Positions 52,333-62,162 of a stretch of DNA of 64,000 bases are shown in pieces. The notes beneath the pieces are model-generated. The model was not told where the DNA came from. It worked only from the letters and a program-made list of their open reading frames with translations, and did not search any database. The translations under genes were made by a program, and so were the position numbers. Position 1 is the first letter of the stretch; each line of letters opens with the position of its first letter. Source of the stretch: Nostoc sphaeroides (GTDB taxonomy: Bacteria > Cyanobacteriota > Cyanobacteriia > Cyanobacteriales > Nostocaceae); NCBI RefSeq assembly GCF_003443655.1, contig NZ_CP031941.1:3594501-3658500 (forward strand), read 5' to 3'.

Positions 52333-52811
52333 ACCTTACATAGTAGACATTGTGTATTTACGTTGTCAATACGTTTTATCAAACAGAGATATTTCCGTAA
52401 GGGCGATGTCTACGACGGGCTACGCCTACGCAGTTTCACGAATATAGGAATCGTATTTGATTTTTGAAATTATCTACGTAGGCGGGGAGTGGGGAGTGGG
52501 GAGTGGGGAGTAGGGAATTAGGCTTTTCGAGTAGAACCCGAGCTTTTTCAGAAATCAAATATTAGTCCTATAGTCATGAGAATAATCCTTTTTCAGTCCT
52601 CTTCATTGTTACTCAAAGATTTGACTAAATGTACGGCAAGGGCGATCGCTTTTTGAAAGAATGCCTACTGGTTAGCGAAGTCTACGACGGTCTACACCTA
52701 ACCGCTTGGCTTGTGCAGTGATGGAATTAATGGGCGATCGCTTATCATCGATAACCTTTCAACTGCGCTCTCATCGGTATCTAAATTATTAGAACGCAAT
52801 AAACTTCATTA
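52333..52811. other. Remnant and repeat region between brnT and the R-M pair
   Basis: 479 bp. Contains the interspersed repeat (52403-52431), GGGGAGT heptamers (52484-52515), the second antitoxin tail (52570-52655, preceded on the minus strand downstream by a PIN-like start MTIGLIFDF) and HIP1 sites. No intact gene. Confidence 0.6.
52570..52655 (-). pseudogene. Antitoxin C-terminal tail, copy 2
   Basis: Minus-strand frame QKAIALAVHLVKSLSNNEED-stop followed 14 nt later by ATGACTATAGG, the same layout as copy 1. About 75 bp match 51676-51761 closely. Confidence 0.5.
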
Positions 52812-53774
52812 TTATTCTGTTTCCTCGTTCTCACCTTCCTCAATTTCAACTTCTTCCAAAGACTGTCCATCAGTACTGAGTAATTGCCAAATATCACGAT
52901 AAAATAAATTGTCAATGGTCTGGATGTGTTGTGAAAGCAATCCATCTGTAATCATATTCGGACGAATATCGCAGTAATATACACCGTCAAGTGGATTTAG
53001 TTTGATGGTGTAGGCTTTGAAGTGTCCTGGCAAAAACGTTGCATTAATGCCATAACGATTTTGGTGCTTTGCTTTTTTTCTCTGCACATCGTTCAAGAAA
53101 ATTGCAATGTGAGGCAAAGCAGTGCTGGTTAGCTTGTTGTATAAAAACTTATCTACAAAAATTTTATCAATACGGTCTTTACTCGAAGTTTTAACCGAAC
53201 CAATTATCTTTAGTTCGTCGTCTTTACTAATTAACAAGTCATGCTGATAGCTAGTATGAAATAATATTGATCCGCTCTCGTCTCTAACTGGAACTTGTAC
53301 TGTTCCAGAAACGCAATCTACGTTGAGAGATGCAATCAAAAGACGAATTAGACGCTCGAAAAGATCCCCATTCACTTTACGAGCTTGATTAGACTTTCCA
53401 GAAGGTAATGCGTCGAGGGTAGCCCCAATAGCTTGCTGAACTGTATAAATAGTAGAAATGACAACCTGTCTCAATGAGTCATCAGGTAACTGTCTCTCTC
53501 GCAACTGTTCAAGAACTTGCAAAAACTGATTAGAAGCAATATCAAATGTTTCTGCCTCATACATTAACTGAGTATTTATCGGGCGAGTAATGTTGTAATA
53601 ACCATCATCCCGATATTGATAAAACTGGTAATGATTTTCATTTTGTGAAACAATTCTGGCTTGTAAACCCGTCTCTATAAATTGTAGATAATTTCTACAA
53701 AATGTAATGTAGCTTTGAATAGTCTGAAAACGTTCTTTGTCTACTGCGTGATGTACTAAATCCTCTAGACTCAT
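52812..53774 (-). CDS. Putative type II restriction endonuclease
   Basis: 320 residues, not matched to a named enzyme. A PD-(D/E)xK-like core is visible: E140 in GDLFERLIRL, D179 in YQHDLLIS, and S193-V-K195 in IGSVKTSSKDR, a wording seen in several restriction enzymes. Its start overlaps the stop of the methyltransferase gene by 4 nt, a typical R-M arrangement. Recognition site not predictable. Very acidic tail (EEVEIEEGENEE). Confidence 0.7.
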   Translation of the reverse strand: MSLEDLVHHAVDKERFQTIQSYITFCRNYLQFIETGLQARIVSQNENHYQFYQYRDDGYYNITRPINTQLMYEAETFDIASNQFLQVLEQLRERQLPDDSLRQVVISTIYTVQQAIGATLDALPSGKSNQARKVNGDLFERLIRLLIASLNVDCVSGTVQVPVRDESGSILFHTSYQHDLLISKDDELKIIGSVKTSSKDRIDKIFVDKFLYNKLTSTALPHIAIFLNDVQRKKAKHQNRYGINATFLPGHFKAYTIKLNPLDGVYYCDIRPNMITDGLLSQHIQTIDNLFYRDIWQLLSTDGQSLEEVEIEEGENEETE

Positions 53775-54793
53775 CGGATAGACTCTCTTCGTTCTGCATT
53801 TTTACGATCAAAGGCTATCCATTCTTCCTTTGTCATACGACGGACATTTTCTAATCGTCTAGTTGCCCAACAGTTGTACTCAATATTTAGATCGCATCCC
53901 ATCCAGCGACGATTAAGTTGCTCTGCAACGACAAGAGTTGTTCCTGAGCCTGAAAATGGGTCAACGACCAAATCTCCTTCTTTGGATGATGCAAGAACAA
54001 ATTTTCTCAATAATTCTTCTGGCTTTTGAGTTGGATGGGGTGTTGTCTCACCCATCCCGTTACAAGTAGTAGGAATCTCTATTACATCTTTGGGCTTGGC
54101 ACCTTTTGGGTTAGGTGTCCAGTTCTTGTGTTTCTTGATTGCTCCCTTTCCGTAGGCGCTTGTCTCTGCTTGCGGGTGAGATGGATATTTTAATGTATGT
54201 GCGCCATAAGGAATTCGTACATCGTCAATATTTAGTTTAACGGCATCGGATTTACGAAAATGAATGATGCTTTCATGAGAACGTCCCCAATCACTGCCTA
54301 AGTTAGCCTTGTTTTTATAGTGCCAAATTAACCAACGACAATTTTTGAAATATTTTGATGCTGGATGCTTTAAATCAGCCAAGATTTCGGAAAAACCACA
54401 AATATAAAAAGAGCCAGTTGACTTTAGGATACGTGAAGCTTGACTAATCCATTGAATTGACCACTCAATATATTTCTCTTGATTCTCAAAGTTGTCCCAG
54501 TCAGCTTTCTTAATGTTATAAGGTGGGTCAGCAAAAACTAAATCAACGCTTTCACTATCAAGCGATGCAAGCCAATCAATTGAATTACCTTGATAAAGCT
54601 GTCCATGAGGATGTGTGTATTGCAGTTGAAATCCTTGTGTTAAAGGTTGCAACTCTTCTTCACTGCTTTGTTGCTCTGCAACTCTAATATATCCATACAT
54701 ATACTGAACCATTAAGCTTATATTACGTATATCATAATAGTATTTATTATTATAAGTATATCGTAGAATGATGAAATTTAATTCCGACATCAA
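53771..54793 (-). CDS. Type II DNA methyltransferase (beta class, N4/N6)
   Basis: 340 residues (or 313 from ATG 54712, MVQYMYGYIRV, which removes an odd Asn/Tyr-rich leader). Catalytic DPPY at 89-92 (VFADPPYNIKKADW) precedes the SAM motif DPFSGSGTT (about 286): the beta-group order. Protects host DNA at the site cut by the downstream enzyme. Local DNA is AT-rich compared with neighbours, suggesting acquisition by transfer. Confidence 0.92.
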   Translation of the reverse strand: MMSELNFIILRYTYNNKYYYDIRNISLMVQYMYGYIRVAEQQSSEEELQPLTQGFQLQYTHPHGQLYQGNSIDWLASLDSESVDLVFADPPYNIKKADWDNFENQEKYIEWSIQWISQASRILKSTGSFYICGFSEILADLKHPASKYFKNCRWLIWHYKNKANLGSDWGRSHESIIHFRKSDAVKLNIDDVRIPYGAHTLKYPSHPQAETSAYGKGAIKKHKNWTPNPKGAKPKDVIEIPTTCNGMGETTPHPTQKPEELLRKFVLASSKEGDLVVDPFSGSGTTLVVAEQLNRRWMGCDLNIEYNCWATRRLENVRRMTKEEWIAFDRKNAERRESIR

Positions 54794-54943
54794 GAAGAAT
54801 TATGACAATGAAATAGATTAGACATAACTTAGTTTTTACAAAATCAAACATACATTGGTTTTATCGTATCCATTTACTGATTACAGACATTCTTATAAAC
54901 CAATTAGTTTAATATAAATTATTTAAAATTTTTTACAAGTTTA

Positions 54944-55306
54944 TTGATAGTTGCTTCAACAGTTTTTAGCCTTAACAGAGTAGCATCTGCCCAAGATGTA
55001 CCAAGATATATTTACCTGGGCGATCATGAAGGAATGCCCGTTTTATTCGATACAGAAAGTCAATCTGGAACTACTTGTAAAATATATATCGGAAATGGCA
55101 AAAAAATGACCGAAATAACTCTTCAGGCATCGTGCAACGAATCTAGGTTATTTATAATAAATTATGCTCTTTATGGTGTTGACAACAATCGGCTAAAACT
55201 TGTAAGCCAAGATACAAAAGTAGAAGAAGTAGAATTTAATCCAAAAACTATCTTGGGCGCACCAATGGTAGCGGTGTGCAAAAAGATAGGTGCGTCTGGA
55301 TGGTAA
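54944..55306 (+). CDS. Small secreted hypothetical protein
   Basis: 120 residues from TTG 54944; a short hydrophobic leader ends in VASAQDVP, a good signal-peptidase site. The mature part has two or three cysteines (TTCKIYIGNG, QASCNES, AVCKKIG). No ATG is available and the leader lacks the usual N-terminal lysines, so the 5' end may be eroded. Followed by a clear terminator. Confidence 0.55.
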   Translation: MIVASTVFSLNRVASAQDVPRYIYLGDHEGMPVLFDTESQSGTTCKIYIGNGKKMTEITLQASCNESRLFIINYALYGVDNNRLKLVSQDTKVEEVEFNPKTILGAPMVAVCKKIGASGW

Positions 55307-55330
55307 ATAGTTATAACTCACAAAACAGAA

Positions 55331-55354
55331 AGCCCACATTTAGTGGGCTTTTTA
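55331..55354 (+). terminator. Rho-independent terminator
   Basis: Perfect 7-bp stem AGCCCAC / GTGGGCT, loop ATTTA, then TTTTT. Confidence 0.85.
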
Positions 55355-55374
55355 AATCAATTAAGTAACTTTAC

Positions 55375-57165
55375 TTACCGTTTCGCCAACTTCTTCGACA
55401 TCTTCCGTAGACGAATAGATTGGGGTGTAACTTCCACCAATTCATCGGGGCCAATGTATTCCAAAGCACGCTCTAGGCTCATGTCTATCGGTGCTTGCAG
55501 TTGCACCAATTCATCGCCACCAGCAGCCCGGTGGTTAGTCAACTGCTTAGTCTTACAGATATTCAATTCCAAATCTTGGGAACGATTGTGTTCTCCTACA
55601 ATCATACCTCTGTAAACCTTTGTACCGGGAGTAATAAAGAATGCTCCTCTATCTTCGGCATTTCTCATGGCGTAGAAGGTAGAAACGCCTTCTTCAAAGG
55701 AGATTAAAACGCCTTTGTTACGGGCTTCAATATCACCACTGATTGGACGGTAATCTAAGAAACTGTGGTTCATGATGCCTTCACCACGAGTCATCCGCAT
55801 AAATTCACCCCGGAAACCAATCAAACCACGGGCGGGAATGACAAACTCTAACTGGGTGCGATCGCCACTACCTGGTTGCATATCTTGCATTTCGCCTTTG
55901 CGTTGTCCCAGGCGTTCAATACAGCTACCCACACCATCAGCCGGAATGTCTAACACCAAGAGTTCGTAAGGTTCGCAAGGTTGACCGTTGATTTCGCGGT
56001 AAATTACCTGTGGCTGAGATACCTGAAACTCGAAGCCTTCCCGGCGCATGGTTTCAATTAAGATACCCAAGTGGAGTTCTCCCCGACCGGAAACGAGGAA
56101 TTTATCGGGAGAATCGGTTTCTTCGACCCGCAAAGCAACGTTGGTTTCCAGTTCGCGGAATAGGCGATCGCGTACTTGTCTTGATGTCACCAACTTACCT
56201 TCTTGACCAGCAAAGGGCGAATCATTCACCCAGAAGGCCATTTGCAAGGTTGGTTCATCAACTTTAATCAGTGGTAAAGCTTGCGGTTCATTGGGGTCAG
56301 TAATCGTTTCCCCAATATAAGCATCAGCGAAACCAGCCACCGCCACAATATAACCTGCGGTTGCTTCTTCCATCTCTACGCGCTTCAGTCCATCAAAGCC
56401 CATCAATTTGGTAATTTTACCCTTGACAATGGTACCATTTTCTGTTACCAAAGCTGCTTGCTGTCCTGAGCGAATAGTACCGTTGTGAATTCTGCCAATC
56501 ACAATCCGTCCCAGATATTCAGAATAATCTAGGGTTGTAACTTGCAATTGCAGAGGCTTATTGCTGTCGCCTACTGGTGGTGGAACGTGTTGCAGAATCG
56601 CATTAAACAGGGGTTGCATATCTACCGATTCTGCTTCCAAGCTTTCTTTGGCGAAACCTGCCATACCGGAGGCAAACAGATAGGTAAAATCACACTGGTC
56701 TTCATCTGCCCCTAATTCCAAGAACAGATCCAAAACTTTATCAACAGCAACGTGGGGGTCAGTTTGTCCACGGTCGATTTTGTTGATGATAACGATGGGG
56801 CGCAGCCCTTTTTCTAAAGCTTTTTTCAGAACAAAGCGCGTTTGGGGCATGGGGCCTTCGTTAGCATCGACAATCAGAAGACATCCGTCAACCATGCCGA
56901 GTACACGTTCAACTTCGCCACCAAAGTCAGCGTGTCCAGGAGTATCAACAATATTGATTAGTGTTTCTTTGTAGCGAACTGCTGTATTTTTGGACAGGAT
57001 AGTAATACCCCGTTCTCTTTCTAGGGCGTTGGAGTCCATAACGCAATCCGGAACGTCTTCGCCTTCGCGGAAAATGCCGGATTGTTTGAGGAGTGCGTCA
57101 ACCAGGGTGGTTTTGCCGTGGTCAACGTGGGCGATAATGGCGACGTTACGAATTGGGAGCGTCAT
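55375..57165 (-). CDS. typA: Translational GTPase TypA/BipA
   Basis: 596-residue ribosome-associated GTPase. G1 [16 protein letters not shown]3 [15 protein letters not shown]4 [10 protein letters not shown], then EF-G-like domains II, III, V and the TypA C-terminal domain. Needed for ribosome assembly and stress or cold responses in other bacteria. Single gene, full length. Confidence 0.98.
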   Translation of the reverse strand: MTLPIRNVAIIAHVDHGKTTLVDALLKQSGIFREGEDVPDCVMDSNALERERGITILSKNTAVRYKETLINIVDTPGHADFGGEVERVLGMVDGCLLIVDANEGPMPQTRFVLKKALEKGLRPIVIINKIDRGQTDPHVAVDKVLDLFLELGADEDQCDFTYLFASGMAGFAKESLEAESVDMQPLFNAILQHVPPPVGDSNKPLQLQVTTLDYSEYLGRIVIGRIHNGTIRSGQQAALVTENGTIVKGKITKLMGFDGLKRVEMEEATAGYIVAVAGFADAYIGETITDPNEPQALPLIKVDEPTLQMAFWVNDSPFAGQEGKLVTSRQVRDRLFRELETNVALRVEETDSPDKFLVSGRGELHLGILIETMRREGFEFQVSQPQVIYREINGQPCEPYELLVLDIPADGVGSCIERLGQRKGEMQDMQPGSGDRTQLEFVIPARGLIGFRGEFMRMTRGEGIMNHSFLDYRPISGDIEARNKGVLISFEEGVSTFYAMRNAEDRGAFFITPGTKVYRGMIVGEHNRSQDLELNICKTKQLTNHRAAGGDELVQLQAPIDMSLERALEYIGPDELVEVTPQSIRLRKMSKKLAKR

Positions 57166-57634
57166 AGAAGCTTTTGGTGAACTCTAGAGGGGGTTTATAA
57201 GATTTACATTTGAATGCTAGGCTGTTTTAACAGAATTGGGGATGATCGGCAAACTCTGTAAAGAACCTTTAACAATTCTAGCGTAATCGTCACAATAGCG
57301 GTGAGGTTTGTCAAGGCTGCATCAGACAGAAAGTTAAGCAGGCTGAATCTGTGCTTGGCGTTGAATTATTTACCCCATCTTGTTAGAAAAGTTAACTCAG
57401 GTAGTTGAAGAGTGGGTAAATCTATGGTTAAAACTTCTAAGGGACTTCCAAGTAAAAAAATATTCCACTGCTATTGTTCACTGTTGACCGTTGACGGTTC
57501 ACGAGTTTTCACTCAACAGTCAACGACTTTAATGGGGAATAATTTATTTTTTGGAGTTCCCTAAGATATATTTTATTCTGTAAATTAGTTTAACTTGTGC
57601 CACAATTGACACCAGCATTTGGGAATTTTAAATA
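57166..57634. other. Intergenic region with one MITE
   Basis: 469 bp upstream of typA and of the truncated kinase gene. The 127-bp element at 57438-57564 is the main feature. Confidence 0.5.
57438..57564. mobile_element. MITE with GGGACTTCC-type ends, copy 3 (inverted)
   Basis: TAA-GGGACTTCC ... GGAGTTCCC-TAA; reverse orientation to the apcC and 40-kb copies. Confidence 0.88.
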
Positions 57635-57886
57635 ATGGCTTGGGTATTAGGACAGCAATTGCAGAGTGGGAAATACACAATTCAAGAAGAATTAAGTGAA
57701 GGTGGCTTTGGTATTACTTATCTCGCCAGGGATAACCACGGGCGTTACTTTGTCATTAAAACATTAAATGATAAAGTGCAACGCCGTCCTGATTTTGCTA
57801 AGTTTCAGCAAGATTTTTTGAATGAGGCGATAAAACTAGCGAAATGTAGTCATCCTCATATTGTGAACATACAATGTATTTGCTGA
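57635..57886 (+). pseudogene. Truncated Ser/Thr protein kinase (N-terminal lobe)
   Basis: 83 residues matching the start of cyanobacterial PknB-type kinases: SGKYTIQEELSEGGFGITYLA (glycine loop), VIKTLND (lysine), HPHIVNI. It stops before the catalytic loop, and the stop codon lies next to a 22-bp perfect palindrome. Catalytically dead remnant. Confidence 0.8.
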
Positions 57887-57889
57887 TTT

Positions 57890-57945
57890 ATTTTTACTCT
57901 TTTTTGATATTAGGAATTTGAATAATATCAAAAAAGAGTAAAAAT
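57890..57945. repeat. Perfect 22-bp inverted repeat at the kinase break point
   Basis: Arms 57890-57911 and 57924-57945 are exact reverse complements (core ACTCTTTTTTGATATT / AATATCAAAAAAGAGT), loop 12 nt. Confidence 0.9.
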
Positions 57946-58141
57946 TATCTATCTCAGGATATAGTTTAGATTTAAAAATTATCTATCTAAAAGTACAAGA
58001 TCAGAAATTGTAACGAAAATTTTTATTTCTCTACCCTGAGTTGTGAGAGCGATCGCTCAAAAGAAAGATGAAATCTCTCTAACCCCTATGTCAAAGTTAT
58101 ATCAAGTAATAATTATGAACACTTTGCCGAGGAGAACACGG

Positions 58142-59193
58142 ATGGTAACTACTTTAGATGATACGAAACGCAATGCTATTGCTGTAAAACTTGCAAGTCT
58201 TAAAGCCCTTCAACAGTTGGTTATCGAAAATGAGGAATCACTTTTGAGCCAAGGACTTGATGCAGAGATTGCCGATCGCATCCGAAATTTCATAAATGAC
58301 GATCAAAAAAACCTTGGCATTTTAGAAACCGTAATTGGTCAGTATGGCATTCAGGCTGAACCCAAAAAAAATGTTACACAATTCATTGAAAAAGCTCGTG
58401 AATTGTTCAAAGGTTCTGAGTTGAGTCTTTATGAAAAAGTCTCTCAGCATGAATTGCTGAAACATCAGGTAGTAATGAGTGGCTTGATAGTTCACAAGGC
58501 TGCTCAAAAAGTAGGTGCTGATGTGTTGCTAGCGATCGCACCTTTGAATACCATTAACTTTGAGAACCGCGCTCACCAAGAGCAACTCAAAGGCATTCTG
58601 GAGATTCTGGGTGTCCGCGAACTAACTGGACAAGATGCAGATCAAGGCATTTGGGCGCGTGTTCAAGACGCTATGGCCGCAGTCAGTGGTGTGGTAGGTA
58701 GTGCTGTTACTCAAAACACCGACAAAAAGGATCTAAATATCCAAGATGTTATTCGCCTCGATCACAATAAGGTAAATACCCTATTTACCGAACTACTACA
58801 AAGCGACAATCCACAAAAATCCAAGAGTACTTCGGTCAAATTTACAAGGATTTAAGTGCCCACGCTGAAGCTGAAGAGGAAGTAGTATATCCAAGAGTAC
58901 GTCCTTTCTACGGTCAAGATAATACCCAAGAACTGTTTGACGAGCAAGCTCATGCCAAGCAGGCGTTAGAGGAAATTAAGGCTCTTAGCCCATCTTCACC
59001 CCAATTCAAAGAGAAAGCTAAACAGCTATTGGATGCTCTCGGCGATCATATTCGTCAAGAAGAAACCACACTGTTTGCTGCCATTCGCAACAATTTGAGT
59101 ACTGAGCAAAGTGAACAACTTGCTACTGAATTCAAAGCCGCTAAAACCCGAATTCAACAAAAGCTCGGTGTTGTTAGCGAATCTAATGTGTAG
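58142..59193 (+). pseudogene. Ferritin-like plus hemerythrin protein with one frameshift
   Basis: From ATG 58142 (GGAG upstream) the first frame reads about 240 residues (helical N-domain, then hemerythrin start DVIRLDHNKVNTLFTELL). At an A5 run (58815-58819) the frame is lost (ends KSKSTSVKFTRI). One extra A would join it to the second frame: SAHAEAEEEVVYPRV, DEQAHAKQALEEI, LGDHIRQEETTLFAAI, with the diiron His/Glu ligands, giving 350 residues. Diiron O2/peroxide or NO sensing is the family role. Real mutation, sequencing error or slippage cannot be told apart. Confidence 0.85.
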
Positions 59194-59239
59194 GATGCTT
59201 TCGGGCTTTCTATATCCGCTAAAAAAAGTTAGTTGAACA

Positions 59240-59275
59240 AAAACTCCCAGCGCTTATCTGCTGGGAGTTTTTGTT
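59240..59275. terminator. Bidirectional terminator
   Basis: AAACTCCCAG / CTGGGAGTTT stem, 10-nt loop, T-runs on both sides; serves the hemerythrin gene and the convergent amidohydrolase gene. Confidence 0.85.
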
Positions 59276-60459
59276 TACAAATCTTGCTGACAGTATTTAT
59301 AAGCGGTGTATGCCATAGTTACAACGCCGGTGATAATGGCAGATTCATCGACTTCAAATTGGGGATGGTGTAATGGGTGGTTAATGATTCTTTCTTTGTA
59401 GCCCACACCCAAGCGAAACATGGAACCGGGGGCGTGTTCCAAATACATAGAAAAATCTTCAGCACCAAGGGAAGGTTCGGGTAAGACTTGAACGCGATCG
59501 CTACTCCAAGCTTCTTCTGCGGCTAATTGCAACAATTGCGTTAGGGTATAATCATTTTGGACACTGGGTACACCCTGGCGATAATTGACTTGATATTTTG
59601 CCCCGTAGGTATGGCAGACATTAGATACAATGTTTTCAATCCAGTTTGGCAGCTGGGCACGGGTTTCAGGATGGAGCGATCGCACGGTTCCCAATAACTG
59701 CACTTTATCAGCAATTATATTCGGCGCTCTGCCACCATTAATCTTCCCGATGCTCAATACTACAGGACGCAAAGGATTCTGTGTCCGGCTGATGGCTTGT
59801 TGCAGTGCAGTAATCACTTGGCAAGCAATCCAAATCGCATCAATCGCCTCATGGGGACGCGCCCCGTGCCCAGATTCTCCCATAATCAGAATTTCTAAAT
59901 CATCAGCTGCGGCTGTCAAAGCCCCGTAACGCACACCAATAGATCCTGCGGGGATAGAAGGGAAAACATGAACCCCTAATACAGCTGAGACATTTTCCAT
60001 CGCCCCATCTTTCACCATCCAGCTTGCCCCTTGGGCAATTTCTTCGGCTGGCTGAAATAAAAACCGCACTTTCCCACCCAACTCCTCAGCCATTTGGGAC
60101 AGCACCATTGCCGTTCCTAACCCCACAGTGGTATGGACATCGTGACCACAAGCGTGCATAATCCCCTCTGCACGAGAGGTATATTCCAAATTGGTACTTT
60201 CTTGAATTGGCAAGGCATCCATATCGGTGCGAATTGCCAATAAACGGTCATTTTGGCTAGTGCCTTGCAGTTCCCCAATCACGCCCGTTTTGCCAACTCC
60301 TTCTTGTACATGCAGACCACTGGAAGACAAAACACCAGCTACAAAGGCTGCTGTTTGGTACTCCTGACCGCTCAGTTCTGGGTGAGAGTGAATGTGGCGG
60401 CGAATTTCAATTAAGCGAGGCGCTAGTTTTGCTGCTAAGTCTTTAATATGGGTAAGCAT
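59275..60459 (-). CDS. M20 family metal-dependent amidohydrolase
   Basis: 394 residues from ATG 60459 (MLTHIKDLAAKLAPRLIEIRR); the longer frame running back into a heptameric repeat is rejected. M20D (IAA-amino-acid hydrolase/N-acyl-amino acid deacylase) motifs: IHSHPELSGQEYQT, AIRTDMDALP, HACGHDVHT, FQPAEEIAQGA, SLGAEDFSMYLE. Metal ligands all present. Substrate not determined. Confidence 0.9.
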   Translation of the reverse strand: MLTHIKDLAAKLAPRLIEIRRHIHSHPELSGQEYQTAAFVAGVLSSSGLHVQEGVGKTGVIGELQGTSQNDRLLAIRTDMDALPIQESTNLEYTSRAEGIMHACGHDVHTTVGLGTAMVLSQMAEELGGKVRFLFQPAEEIAQGASWMVKDGAMENVSAVLGVHVFPSIPAGSIGVRYGALTAAADDLEILIMGESGHGARPHEAIDAIWIACQVITALQQAISRTQNPLRPVVLSIGKINGGRAPNIIADKVQLLGTVRSLHPETRAQLPNWIENIVSNVCHTYGAKYQVNYRQGVPSVQNDYTLTQLLQLAAEEAWSSDRVQVLPEPSLGAEDFSMYLEHAPGSMFRLGVGYKERIINHPLHHPQFEVDESAIITGVVTMAYTAYKYCQQDL

Positions 60460-60603
60460 CGATTCAATTAATCTATAGGCTTTTTTCCCATGATAAAGAA
60501 CTGTTAACAAACAAAATGCTTTTGCTATACAAGGATAAGTCAAGCAAGAAGCAAAGGGGCTGGGGGCTGGGGAGGATGAGGGAGATGAGGGAGAAATAAT
60601 CAA

Positions 60604-60692
60604 TGCCCCATTCCCTATTCCCTATTCCCTACTCCCTATTCCCCATTCCCTATTCCCTATTCCCTACTCCCTACTCCCTACTCCCTACTCCC
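60604..60692. repeat. Heptameric STRR (TTCCCTA / CTCCCTA)
   Basis: About 12 consecutive heptamers ending at the pentapeptide-repeat gene's stop codon. Confidence 0.9.
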
Positions 60693-60696
60693 CAAT

Positions 60697-61260
60697 TTAT
60701 TTTGAGTAGCAGGTTGTGCCTAAAGTATTTTCGGGTTTGAACTGGTTACATTCTCTGGTCTTTTGACTCTCTGACGACCAGTTATAAGGCATATCGGAGG
60801 TGACGACACCATTAGCCAGAGTTGTTAGTCGGAAGTTAGCCCCCCGAAAATTGGTAAACTGCAATTTGGCGTCTTTTAAGTTTGCTGCTTCTAAATTGGC
60901 GCTGATGAAACCGGCATTAGATAGATCAGCATTTTCCAGAGATGCTGATTTCAAATTTGCTCCTGTTAAGGAAGCACCACTGAGATTCGCCGTATTCAGA
61001 ACCGCACCTTCTAAATTTGCACCAGTGAGATCGGCATTCGTGAGATTAGCTTGAGATAATGTAGCACCACTCAAGTCAGCCCCTCGCAAATTTGCTCCAG
61101 TTAAATTAAATTTAGTTAGGTCAGCACCACTCAAATTACACCTGGGACAGGCACTTGTTGCCTTCAACTGATCCAAATCTAGCTGATTTAATGCAAGGGC
61201 TTGCTCTGCAAACCCAAAACAGGCTAACAGGGCAACGGTAGCGACAATCTTGAGTTTCAT
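60697..61260 (-). CDS. Secreted pentapeptide-repeat protein
   Basis: 187 residues from ATG 61260 (MKLKIVATVALLACFGFAEQALA is the signal region, cleavage likely before LNQLDL). About 18 pentapeptide repeats A(D/N)LxG (GADLTKFNLTGANLRGADL) form a right-handed beta-helix. Cysteines flank the repeat (SACPRCNLSGAD; ECNQF, TTCYSK). Periplasmic; function unknown. Confidence 0.88.
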   Translation of the reverse strand: MKLKIVATVALLACFGFAEQALALNQLDLDQLKATSACPRCNLSGADLTKFNLTGANLRGADLSGATLSQANLTNADLTGANLEGAVLNTANLSGASLTGANLKSASLENADLSNAGFISANLEAANLKDAKLQFTNFRGANFRLTTLANGVVTSDMPYNWSSESQKTRECNQFKPENTLGTTCYSK

Positions 61261-61479
61261 ATTTTTTACAGATATCCACAAAAATGACAAGTGACGCACA
61301 TTGCATACTGTCATACTTACATATACCGCCTCCCTAAGGAACAACAGGGATGAAGCATTGATTAAGAAGCTGTAAAAATACTATAAATTCTAAGAGTAAG
61401 ACTACTCAAACTGAAATATAGGCTATAGAATCGATTCGTAAGCAACTATACCGAACCTCTTATAGACTACCATATATGT

Positions 61480-61525
61480 GATCCCCCTAGATCGATGAAA
61501 AACACGACTAGGGGGATCTTGTTTT
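61480..61525 (+). terminator. Terminator-like 11-bp palindrome
   Basis: GATCCCCCTAG and CTAGGGGGATC with a 17-nt loop, then TTGTTTTT. No gene precedes it on the plus strand nearby, so it may be a free repeat. Confidence 0.5.
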
Positions 61526-61570
61526 TGGATATTGCCAGAAGAGAAGGCTTTACGCTGCGCTATGGCTATG

Positions 61571-61717
61571 CTGACTTTTCACGTTATGTAGGAAAGCCCA
61601 CGAAAAACCTAACCCCGAGCAAGCTTCCCGACACTCTAAGTGGGAAAATTCAAAGTCTCTCTCCTTAAAGGAAGAGAGAAATAGAAGTGAGGTTTTCCAC
61701 ATGCCGTGAAAAGTCAG
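61571..61717. mobile_element. MITE with CTGACTTTTCACG ends
   Basis: Inverted ends CTGACTTTTCACGTTATGTA / ATGCCGTGAAAAGTCAG, possible ATG flank on both sides. No other copy is seen in the window. Confidence 0.65.
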
Positions 61718-61723
61718 ATGTCT

Positions 61724-61789
61724 ATGGACTTCCAAATAAAAAATATCCACCCCACAATATTGGATAATTTATTTCTTGGAGTTCCCCTA
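61724..61789. mobile_element. Degraded GGGACTTCC-type MITE
   Basis: ATGGACTTCCAAATAAAAAA at the left, ATTTCTTGGAGTTCCC at the right; interior deleted to about 25 bp. Confidence 0.6.
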
Positions 61790-62162
61790 CCGCTACGCTG
61801 ACGCCAGTTCCCTTATACCGGGAAATCCGTCCACTCGAATGGCTCACCGCTTTGGACTAAATTAAAAAAAGTTGACTTTGAGAAAGTTTTAGCTTTAATT
61901 TGAGCCTCTGCAATTTATTTCTGGGTGGGCGATGATGCTAATCGAGAATGCTGCAAGATATCAGTTTTTGTGGAGTTTTATATTATTCTTTATTCTAATT
62001 GTAAATGGCTGTTTACCAGGACAATAAGATGTTGTACTTTCATTGCACTTACAGGCAATTGATTTTTTGTAGAAATAGTTATCTTGGCAAAAGAGTATCA
62101 GATTGTACAAAAATTATTGAGATCGCCTAAAAGTATTAACTTGGCTGAAAAAGTTTAGACAA

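Larger units (their letters stand above)
61261..62162. other. Repeat-rich intergenic region
   Basis: About 900 bp, no gene. Contains the palindrome above, a 147-bp inverted-repeat element (61571-61717) and a degraded GGGACTTCC-type element (61724-61789). Confidence 0.6.

Noticed and set aside
60460..60603. 48-residue N-terminal extension of the amidohydrolase
   Set aside because: Ser/Pro-rich, derived from repeat-adjacent DNA, not family-like; ATG at 60459 fits homologue starts.
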